A program made the translations under genes and the position numbers. The notes under the pieces are model-generated. The model was given only the letters and a program-made list of their open reading frames with translations, was not told where the DNA came from and did no database searches. Below are positions 10,901 to 19,800 of a stretch of 64,000 bases of DNA, in pieces (within the stretch, counting starts at the first letter, position 1; the number at the start of each line of letters is the position of its first letter). Origin of the DNA: Aurantiochytrium sp. KH105 (lineage: Eukaryota; Sar; Bigyra; Thraustochytrida; Thraustochytriidae); contig BGKB01000104.1 in the NCBI GenBank assembly GCA_003116975.1, positions 62,001-126,000 of the forward strand, written 5' to 3'.

Positions 10901-11974
10901 TGCGTCGCCATTCTTTTCGCGACATTTGATACTGATCGTGACGGCGCTCTTAGCCTCGACGAGATGAATGCAATGCAACGTGCGCTCGACAGTGCGCAGT
11001 TTTCTTCAACGCAAGAATACGTTTCGGCATTGCAAGAGGACGGGGCTGTAGTGGATCACCAGGGATTTCTCACGCTCGATGGGCTCGAGCAGCTCTATAT
11101 TCGGACCGCGCCCGAGTGCCTCGCCAAAGACCTCGGGATGCTCGGCATCAAGAGCTGCTCTCTTGCTCGAGTTCCCGTGCAGGCAAGTCTACGTGTGGTT
11201 GGTCCTATGCTTGGTCGTATCTGTGCGCAAACGAGCTCGCAAAACAACGATGCTGCCTTACCAGCAAGCGAGTCCTCCTGCGATCGCCTTGGTCATCTGC
11301 AAAGTCTCTTTGCACACGGATTTAGACTTTTTCAGGAGGGAAAGGAGCTTTGGCGGCAGCACAACGAGGCTGCGCGCCTTGAGGTGGCCTATCCTGACTG
11401 GGTCGGAGCGCTCCGTTATCTGACCGAGTCGGCACAAGTCTGTCTGCCACAATCCGCATTTTCCTACCTGCGTGATTTGGTATTCCGTGCCGGATTCGCT
11501 CGAAATCTGGCGTTTGACACCTTGGCCTTTACGCGCGGTCTCCTCTTTGCGCTTTCGAGGGCCCAAATCGGCTGTTTGGACGATGAGGTTGAGGACGCGA
11601 CTGAGCAAGAGGGAAAGACCGACGTGGACGCGGCACTCGAAGGCCAGGTCGACAGCTTTGACGAAAGCGAGGGCTTCGATGCGGACGGAGACAAATCTTC
11701 GGAGAACGATCGTGTGCCAGCTGATGTCTTGGAACGTCAATTCTTGAAAAGCTGTTATCACCTTTGCAGCGCATTCCAGTTTGTGATTGCTGGCGTTGCA
11801 AGGAGCGAACTTCGTTTCCAGGACGATCGTGCTATTGTTCTCTCTGGAACCGGAATGGACATTGTTGACTGGTTTGTTGGGCCTACCAAGCTCGATTCTC
11901 TGGCAAGGGCCATTCATGTCGACAAAAAAGCAAACGATGACAGAAGTGACACCAATGTACCCCTCGAAGCGTGA
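7955..11974 (+). CDS. Large EF-hand protein, probably N-myristoylated
   Basis: This uninterrupted frame encodes 1339 residues. The start MGKVYSQEL has Gly2 and Ser6, fitting the N-myristoylation consensus, so membrane tethering is likely. Residues about 160-205 contain an EF-hand-like helix-loop-helix with a degenerate loop (D191 to E202, mostly basic). Residues 992-1003 form one canonical calcium loop, DTDRDGALSLDE, with acidic residues at loop positions 1, 3, 5 and 12 and Gly at 6. Between them, about 465-590 is an acidic, Ser/Asn/Ala-rich disordered linker. The N-terminal TLDc-like or calcineurin-B-like character cannot be fixed by eye. The module order (LLSGLALVSKATPTQKAGFIF before an EF loop) echoes the repeats of the gene at 46321, suggesting related calcium-responsive scaffolds. 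Function beyond calcium binding is unknown. The start is the first ATG of the frame. Confidence 0.85.
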   Translation: MGKVYSQELRDQHAELKTHGAVSAATRLRATSAWVPDFSSYDFGEEFVRWEGIEFKDVQRAHSLWRKLGANLTFSRNGYLFFVNQTGLSKRQSKDIVALAATHGGDGDSTTGPPVLSSSDVNKLEVLRQFDSFLAKAKDYGLAQQRRNIERPTNTPVTPPRISALDLLSGLALVSKATPTQKAGFIFGLFDFHRRKKLDRDEILALLAASMRGYCSIKNAPLPPPEGLTWLVDETLFQAQRLDKTHDTIALNSFVTFCKRSPSVDIILNTADAVATGSGSAFAERRLALQKKLLTRLARIEASLEALGEAPFPPDEIRDLITNTAQTRSLKEHQAFLQQGVSESKPETDDLVAASDNQAGTLLSRRGAQVHACLVHSWFPELKPQTQIRAALDPAFAGLSIEQYSNMSEADRLEWSDSTSTLAFLIDKLEASWPLDRLYLPKCTSQWLFSLAAFSGALLDVANEPQAPNSEEPQRPPNDQVESAISQIEESFDGPAEANLDIQLAARPDESSAAKVDFAADTTNETGAESANASSDNPNAKPATGDQNFDPDEASSAPDKKHAHSKEGASSVENADEQAETSQPIRDVPLSALAQWIRTWPLAEEVLARTSSGKYWAWSRVLSPLARALGRAVMFGLSSPFDRVMTQLASHLWIGDRYDQKADTTLAMAVNLDPDDTFAVEATLEYRERGESARRMEESAEAPELDDEDATETALDQLDYELSLVENSPVLERGKTFYERAFHDTPMDSRGSLVKTNLPATDGVTGYLMIDLAVHVSATPEELTMAAFKLRVFLTHEYFVHSTAVIGAHVIEVAEFKGSAKKLRLVLFFKTPLMTRIVSKLTGWFGKAESLALHLSMGADVEQALGSSWNGELEALWEMPQEDGTFTSANQADDARADSMRSQRKRAFDPAWALHLGLQMPSLAQSAPAKLPADSRAAQSSTSNQEDRDLELKLAQAMSEREVHRRARLRVAEKKLTTFGHECVAILFATFDTDRDGALSLDEMNAMQRALDSAQFSSTQEYVSALQEDGAVVDHQGFLTLDGLEQLYIRTAPECLAKDLGMLGIKSCSLARVPVQASLRVVGPMLGRICAQTSSQNNDAALPASESSCDRLGHLQSLFAHGFRLFQEGKELWRQHNEAARLEVAYPDWVGALRYLTESAQVCLPQSAFSYLRDLVFRAGFARNLAFDTLAFTRGLLFALSRAQIGCLDDEVEDATEQEGKTDVDAALEGQVDSFDESEGFDADGDKSSENDRVPADVLERQFLKSCYHLCSAFQFVIAGVARSELRFQDDRAIVLSGTGMDIVDWFVGPTKLDSLARAIHVDKKANDDRSDTNVPLEA

Positions 11975-12227
11975 GAGTGCCAGAAAGAATTGAAATTTGC
12001 CCGGTTAGGGACAGCAGTATAAAAAGGAAAAATGTGTTGAAAAAAGTTCGTCATTAAGAAGGAGTTGCTCGTTTCGCAAAGAGGCTTGCGAGCAGGGAGA
12101 AAGTTAAGAAAGTGTCATCCTGTTCTGATGTGATGTCGTCAAAAATGTGCATTTTATAATCACGCTCAGTCCATGATTGTTACAGAACAATAACCGATCG
12201 CCAGCACAGACGCGATGCGCAGGCAAG

Positions 12228-13858
12228 CTACACCGAATCATGATTCGGATGAACGCCTGCATTCGACTGTGATGAGGACGAAGTCCCGGCAGTGCTTGAG
12301 GAGACATCACCCTTGTTTTTGTTGGCGGGCCTGCCTGCTCTCGAAACAGAGGAACCAATGCCACCAGGAGGAGGAACTGGACTCACGCGGTCGTCATTCG
12401 TGTGATGCGTCGAGCCCAAGGCTGCTGCCGAAGGAGGAGGCGGTGGCGTCGTTGACGTGGCCTCGGAGGCGCCAGGGCCACCAGCACCGGAAGACGCATT
12501 TCCGGGAAAGGCGATATCGTCGTTGAACTGACCAAAAGTACCGAGAAACTGTTCAGCGTCAAAGTCAATGAGGTGATCGGGCCAGAAACGACCGTCATCG
12601 TGCGCGTCTTGCGCATGAGGGTCCGTGTGCATCGAGGTGCCATCACCGACATGATGGAGAGGGTCTCTGCGAGGGCGAGCGGCCTGCGGATGATGCTCGT
12701 ACTCGTGTTCATGAATGGACGGCGGCAAAGGAGGCTGTGTGTGACCGCGAGCTCCAATCTGGTGACGCACGTGCGAGTGAGCGTGCGGGTCGACTGCAGG
12801 AGGTTCGAGCCCGCGATGCACCGGCTCAGATTTCAATAATCGAAAGTTGCGGAATTGTACATTGTGCAAATAGCGGAGCGGAGCAACAATGCCCACGTCG
12901 TGCTGCACAGCGTCGACGAGCCAGCGACGCCCAAATCGATCGCGAATGAGAACGTCTCCAAGGTTAAACTGAGCGTGCCACATTTCTTCACGGCCTTGTG
13001 CGTCAATAACCATTTGCGTGACCATGGTGGAGCGCATGCAGCTGGTTGTGAAACGGATTCGATCGTGGACGCGCTCGACGAGGTCTGGGTAAAGCTTGTA
13101 GTTCCCCTCGTTGGACAGCGGCGTGGCAGCCTCGAGTTCGGACATAAAAAATTTGCTAAAGGCGGCGCCGAGCGCTGGCAAGCGCCGGCCCTCACGCACC
13201 TCAACGCGGTAGCAAACGGGACCAAAGTCTCCCGGGTGATCACCGGCGCGCACGTCGACGGAAGAGAGCCCCGTTGCAGACTGAAAGACCGCCCTTGCGT
13301 TGGGAGAGAACTCGCGGTGTGGGTCTCTTTTGGGTGATTCAAAGTTCATTTTACGAAAGCCTTGCATAATGGCCAGCGTGGTGGCGGCATGCAACACGCT
13401 GACCGAGTGGTCGGCGCGCGCCATGGCGATTTGCGTGCGAATGAACCAGTAGAGAGGTCGTGGGTGGCCCTTGTCGTAGCCGAGCTCGCGGCTAATGGCG
13501 AGAAGCGCTGCGGCGGCCTGATACTGTTCGGCGCTGTTCGCCCTCGGCTGGAAGGCATGGCAGCATGTCCATGCCTCGAGGTTGCGAAGCTCGGCGATGC
13601 TGTGTTTGCTCGCGCCGAGCTGTAATTCGAGATCTCTGCTGTTTCCAGGACCTCCGCCATCTGACCTGCGCATTTTAAGGCGCTCCGAGTGCTCGGCAAG
13701 CGGCCTGCCGCGCTTGCCCGGTACGCGTGGCACGCAGAGGAGGCCGAGGCGTACGCAGCGTGCGCAGGCCTCGCCTCCTGGTGGTGCGCGGCATTTCACG
13801 TGTGACCTGAAGCAAGCTGCGCAAGCTGCGCCTGGCGCGGGGCCAGACCCAGATCCTG

Positions 13859-13891
<33 letters not shown>

Positions 13892-13973
13892 CTGCACCTG
13901 CGTTGCCGGCTGAGCCTCTGGTCCCTGGCGGGCTGGTCCTCGCGCCGGGGCTCGAGGTGGCGGTCTGCGTCAT
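12228..13973 (-). CDS. Zn(II)2Cys6 (GAL4-type) transcription factor
   Basis: The protein of about 581 residues has a six-cysteine cluster at C51, C54, C61, C70, C73 and C80, spacing C-x2-C-x6-C-x8-C-x2-C-x6-C, with Lys60 before the third Cys and a basic KRGRP tail. This matches the fungal GAL4-type binuclear zinc cluster that binds CGG half-sites. A ten-serine run (encoded by a CTG/CAG tract) precedes the cluster. Residues about 110-370 form a well-ordered domain that I do not recognise and that is not obviously the fungal middle homology region. The C-terminus (370-581) is His-, Pro-, Gly- and Ser-rich and includes an acidic-aromatic patch (DHLIDFDAEQFLGTFGQF) that could be an activation segment. 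I chose the ATG at 13973 because the 296 open codons upstream are low-complexity repeats. The gene is convergent with the EF-hand gene, 253 bases between stops. Confidence 0.85.
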
Positions 13974-16892
13974 CTCTCTCGCTCGCTCCGTCGCGCGGTC
14001 CAGCGAGCTTCTGCCTGCGCTGCCTGGCCGTGCTCTGCTCTGCTCTGCTCTGCTTCTGTTCTGCCCTGCGCTGCACGCTGCGCTGCGCTGCGTTGGCGTA
14101 GTTCTCGCGCGCCTCGCGCGAGGGGCTGGGTTGGCTGGCGCTGCCGACCTCGACCTCGACCTCGACCTCGACCTCGACCTCGACCTCGCTGCGCGGCGCC
14201 CTCGCTGCGCGGCGCTGGGGCTCTGCCCCGCCCCCTCGGCGGCGGCGCAGGCAGCCTCGCTGGCTGGCGGGCAGGCGGGCGGGCGGCGAACGGGCGGCCT
14301 GCGGATTTGGGGGCCGCGATTTGTGATTGATCGAGCACGGCTCGGCGCAGGTGTGGTGCTCGCGACCAAGTGGGAGCAGGATGCTGCGCAACGCAATTTG
14401 GGCTGCGCGGAGAGAACGGCCTCCGTGCCGTGCCTGCCGTGCCCGCCGTGCCTGCCGTGCCTGCCGCGCCGTGCCTGCCGCCCGGCCCGCGCCGTGCCGC
14501 GCCGCCGAAGCCGCGCCGCCGGAGCCGCCGCGACGGCGAGGCGGGAGAGGCGGGTCGTGCGGCGCGGAGCGGAGCGTGCAGGTGCGTGCAGGAAAGGCGC
14601 CCCGGGGGACGACGAGCGACGTCCCAAAAGGGCGCGCTTGCGCCGTCTGTGAAGTGTATGGGCAGCCAGGCCGAGATCGCGTGGATGGATGTAGTCTGTC
14701 ATTGGATGCGGCGTGGATGTGTGTCTCACGCGGAGTCTCGGGGCGCTGACACTGACAGTGAGACTCGGAGGCTGGCAAGATGGCAGCAAGGCAGCAGCCA
14801 GCGGCTGCCACACTGCACGAGGTGCCCGCGAACGGGAGAACGAAGGAAGGAAGGAATGCATGAGAGATCAGGAACCGACCCAGACCTTGAAGAAAGTCCG
14901 TCTGGTCGTCATTCGTAGAGTCGATTCTGGCGGTCCTTTTATTTATATATATACCAAGATGCGGACAGCTTGTACTGGCGACCACTCCGAATGAATGAAC
15001 TAACAAACGAACGCATGAACGGCTGTCCACGATGACGATGATCTCGATGCCCCAGCGCCGCTGACCACGAAGGGGAAAAGGAGCGGAGGAACACGCGATC
15101 GATCTGTGCTGGGCTCACTCACGGTCAGCAGGGCTCAGTTGCTTGGCATTCACTTTCACCGTCAGTTCCTTTTCTGTGGGGGCTAGCGGGACGGCTTCTA
15201 CATCCGAGTCCTGCCTGCACCACTACTTCCCGTGGCATTGTCGTGCATTCCCGATGCTTCCTGCGGCTGCCGCTGCCGATCCTGGCCTCGTCGTCGCTCG
15301 CTCAGCGTCTCATCAGCAACGCCGGCAGCGGCCTCTGCGATCTTGGCCAGCCGGCCACATGCACTCCGTGGACGCGGAGCGGCGCCCGACAAAGGCCCCG
15401 CGCGGAGACCACGACGATCCGAACGGGGCGGATGCGCTTCAGGCCCTCTGCCGCCACTGCCGTCTGCACTGGTCGACGGCGAGCTCGCCGCACCGGCCGC
15501 GACGCGCGGTCTGTTCGACGCCGAGGTTTCTTTGTTTGCTTGCTTGCATTTGCTTGCTTGCTGTTGCTTGCATTTGCTTGCTGTTGCTTGCTGATGCTTG
15601 CTTGCGCCGTGCATTCAAATCGGAATTTCAAATCGCTGCCGATCGCTGCGCTGCGCGTCGATCGATGCGAGGCTCCGTTCTCATCAAAACGCCAACCTCG
15701 AATCCATCAATCAACCACGCGCACTCGAGGCTTCGCCGGCAGCGGAGGAAGAGAAGAAGGAAAAGATCGCGTGGCGTGGCGTGCGTGCGTGCGTGCAGTG
15801 CGTGCCGCGCGACAGGACCTGGAGCAGCGGTATCTTAGCAGCTAACACATGAGCGTCATCACCCTTGCACCCACCCCGGTCCAAGATGCAGAGATGATTG
15901 CAGCAGCAGATGCTTGCACATCCACGCGTGCGTGCCATCGACAGCATGCAGCCAGCAGAGAATCCCGAGCAGAGTCGAGACGAGAGAAAGCTGCGTAACA
16001 ATGACGTGGCACGCAAGCTCGAGCGAGGCGAGCCGCAAGGAGCTGCTTGAAGAGCAGCGCGAGGGGAGATTTATGGCTGATAAGTCAAAATAAAATTGAC
16101 AATCAACGAACGCGGTGCGGCGTACGCGCAGACGCACGTCTACTCATCGTGTGTGCGTGCCTGCCAATGACGCAGCGATGCGTGCACTCGCACACACATC
16201 CATCACACCGGCAGCAGCAGCAGCAGCAGCAGCAGCTGCAGCTACACAGAAGGAAAGGATGAGAAGATGTTAGCTCTCACCATCGGGAATGCAAGCGACT
16301 GCGACTGAAAGGTAACTTTGCGAAGCAAAAGAGGGCGCGCTACTTCGCACTCGCTCTCCCCCGCCGCCGACTGACAGTGAAGTTACGCACGGCCAGCAGC
16401 AGCCGCACGGAGCTTCATCTGATTCGTTCATCGTCTTCATTTCATCAAGATCAGCCAGTTCGGAGACATCGTCATTCATTCTACTACTACACCTACGTAC
16501 TGCAACTAATCGTTCAGGAGTTCGCCGCCGTCCGGATTGCGATCAACGTCATCCGCCTGCTCTTGCTGCTATTAATGTTGCTGCAGCTGCTTGCTAGCAG
16601 CAGCACCAGCTGCTGGCTGCTCGCACTATGTCTCCTCCCTCCGCATTGTGATGGTCGCGATCATCCCAGCGGCTGGAGGTCGGCCGACAAACGGCCGAGC
16701 AGGCCGGGCGTTTATCGGAACGGGCATTTCTCGGGCGGCCATCGCCGCCGCCGACGTTCTTTTCGAGGCGTTCTCGTTCTTAGAGTTCTCCCGTTCCCAT
16801 TCGCGTTCCCATGCAACTGGAAGCTGAGCTCTGAGATAATTCTTTCATCCCTGCGTCCACGATAGCCGAGTAGAAGAGGCGCGATTTCTGCA
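13974..16892. other. Repeat-rich spacer upstream of the zinc-cluster gene
   Basis: About 2.9 kb without a credible gene. It holds (GACCTC)7 at 14146-14187, TGCCGTGCC-type repeats at about 14420-14490, TTGCTTGC/ATTTGC repeats at 15530-15605, and a CAG run near 16211-16235. Long open frames (up to about 450 codons on both strands) exist over 13675-15030, but they read as serine-arginine, glutamate-valine or alanine repeats depending on frame, so I treat them as by-products of the repeats. It should contain the 5' leader of the zinc-cluster gene and the 3' region of the TmcB-like gene ending at 16893. Confidence 0.6.
14146..14187. repeat. (GACCTC)7 hexamer repeat
   Basis: Seven perfect hexamers in the presumed 5' leader of the zinc-cluster transcription factor, about 170 bases from its chosen start. 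In different frames it would read as Arg-Ser or Glu-Val repeats, which explains the long spurious frames here. Confidence 0.95.
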
Positions 16893-19800
16893 TCAGCGCT
16901 GCGGCGCAACCTGGTTGGTGCGGGGCCGTCGGTGAACGGTGTCCTTGCCCTGCTGTTGCTGCGGCTGCTGCTGCTGCTGGTGTTGCCGTCGACGTTTCTT
17001 TTCCTTCTCCTTGGCCTTTTTCCTTTTGATGTCAGCTTTGCGCTGGGACCCACTCGCGTTGAGCTGCTTGAGCTCATCGGCGAGGAACCTTTGCACGTGC
17101 GGGAGCTCCGGGATCACATCCTCGGGAATAAAAAGAACGAGCTGCTTGGCACGCGAAAGCTCGAGCCGAAGTTTGCGAATGGTCGGGCTCACCACAACGA
17201 TATAGCACAGGAAATTCACCACCAAAAACACAACGCACAGAATGAGCATATATCGCTCGAAGTCCACAATCTTCGCCAGATGTTCCGCATGCTGGACTTC
17301 CGTTGCCACCGACAGCTGGATCTGCAAAAAGCTGCGCTCGAACTCGAGCAGTTCTGTGACATCCGCACGCTCGAGCAGGGACCTGGTCGCCGTAACGTTC
17401 CGCCTTTCCGATTGTTCGCCAAGACTTTCATCATTGCCCAGCATCAAGCCATCTTCAACAAAGGTCTCAAGCGCATTGTGCAGCCCAGTGCTGAATATAC
17501 CATTGTGAAACGAAGCACACTCCGACGCCGTGCTTTCTGCAGTTTCTGCAGGCCACAGCGAGCACCCGTTTTGTGTATAGAGCTCCAAGAGCGACCCATT
17601 CGCGCTTGTTCCATCCATACTCCCCTTAATATCGTATTCGAGGACTTCCTGCAGCTCCTGAAGTTCGATGCACGAAGCGACAAATTGGCTTTTGGGCGTC
17701 CGAAACTCATACGAAGAGAAGTTGGCGGGTAAGTCTGCAAGAGCTCCCGCCAAAAACATGCGCAAATCAACAATGGCCTGACGAGACTTGACTTGCCGAT
17801 AAACGCTCAAAAAGGCTTCCGACGTGTACCCAGCAAATTGCAGCTGCGTATGATAGACAATTTCTGCCATTCCAAACGAGAACCCGGTGCTGAAGAAAAG
17901 AAGCACGCCCATACGAAGAATGTGCACCAACCGCCTCCAGCTATGCCGACGCTGGACGCTCAGTTCCCCGCGAAGCTGCTCGATGTTGGTCGTCACCGAA
18001 CGTTTCAGGGCGGGGGTTTCAGTAGGCAATTTTGTCACGCGGCCCTCCCCCAAGGCCGGCATGTCGTCCATGGCTTTTCCGGAGCCAAGATTTGGGGGTC
18101 CTGTCTCTGCATTCTCCGTTTGTGAACCACCTGTATCTTTTTTACTGCCGACGCTTCCACCATCGTCAGAATCGTCGTACTCATCATTGCACGCCACGGG
18201 CTGCACTCCGCCAGATATTTCTGACATTCGCAGAGAATACCGATCCGACAGCTCACGAGCTGCTGCCCTTGGCATTTGAAAAAACACCTTCAGCACGCCC
18301 AACTTTGTCCTTTCCACGCGAGCATCGTTTCCGAGCAGTGGGTAGAGGCTAATCAACAAGAAAACAAAGCCCACCGCCCCGAGTGTAATCGCCTCGATGA
18401 TGAGCTGATGCTCCACCTCTACCAACGTAGTCTCGACATACGTTGTGAACAAGTCCGTCGAGACTTCGAGGTTGTGGAATACCGACCGAGGAGCAAAACC
18501 CAAATTGGCCAAAAGAGGGAATACGGAGCTACCCGTAAGGTTCATGTCGACCAAGGGAAGCTCGGATGCCGTGCTCGCTAAGCTGGAGAGCTCCAAGGTG
18601 CCCTCGAATAACGTCATGTTCTTCATTTGGAGTCTCTCGTTGCTCATATCCAAAAACAAGGTGATGTCGTCCTGATACAGCTCTGCCAGCGTTCCCCCCA
18701 CTGCAGGGCTTCTATCAAAGAGACTCGCGTCAAGCTCCTTAAGACCCAAGGCAGCATTTGCCAGGTCAGCGCGTAGTGTTTCCTCTGCCTCGGCACTCAA
18801 AACGCCTCGGCGAATAAGGTCGAGCGAGAGCGCGGAGTCTGCGATTGTGGTCACGTGCATCTTGCGAAAGCCAAGATCATGAATGAAGTCGAGATCCGAT
18901 TTGAAGTCCTCAAGCACACGCGTTGTGTGCAGCAGCTGGTATACTGCAATGATGGCAAGGAAAAAGGATGTAAGGATATACAGCTTCCGCACTCGTTCAA
19001 GAGCAGGATCCTTTTCTGATTTTGCAGAGAGCGCAAGCTCGCGCCTCACTCGGTGCGCCCGCATGCGCAAAGTATCCGAGGTGGAGGAGAACACGCTGCT
19101 GGCCCCATCGTTCGTGTTCGCTTGGCCTTGGATGGACGCAAACGCTCGCTGCTGCAATTCCTGTGTCCGTCTCACGAGATGGAACACGTTCGACTCGCCT
19201 TCTGGCCCGAGAAAGTCACGGTTTGATACATTACCTTGCACGCCGTCCTCCTCGTCAAACTCAGCTTCGAGCTGCTCGCGCCGCATTCGAAGGAGACGCT
19301 CTGGCTGCGAAATATGCACCTTCACAAAACCAACTTCAAGTCGAGATACCTTCTCCACCGTCACAGTGACCTGAGAATCGATTATCCGCTCAGCGTCGTC
19401 GTCATTCAGTTCTGCCTCGGGAGCAAGTTCGTCAGATACGATAATCAAACAGCCCATTGTGCCATCGGGTGTTTCGTCCAGGATCCCATCGAGCTCGAGT
19501 GGGAGCTCATCGTTATTAAAATTGCCCTGTTTCGGTTGTTCCCGAGCCATCTCATCCGTCTTTGCATTCCCATGCTTCTTGCCCACCCCATCAGCGCCGG
19601 CTTTGCCGCGGTCTTGCTGCTGGGTTTCGTTGCCATTCTGCAGGTCCTGTTCTTCGACGCATAAGTCTTCGAGCTTGGGTTTCCGCGAGCGCTCCAATTC
19701 CACTTGCGGCACGCGTGCCGTTGTGATTGCTTCCTCTAGATCTGGCGAGTTGACGACGAGATCCGTCAGCCGGCACTTCTCATACGCATCGTTTCCGTGG

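Noticed and set aside
12018-12027. TATAAAAAGG between the convergent EF-hand and zinc-cluster genes
   Set aside because: It lies between two 3' ends with no gene downstream on either strand, so it is more likely part of AT-rich 3' sequence.
13974-15030. Long open extension upstream of the zinc-cluster gene (296 codons in frame) and a 451-codon frame in another phase
   Set aside because: They consist of Arg-Ser, Glu-Val or Ala repeats made by the GACCTC and TGCCGTGCC arrays; the ATG just before the ordered protein is a better start.
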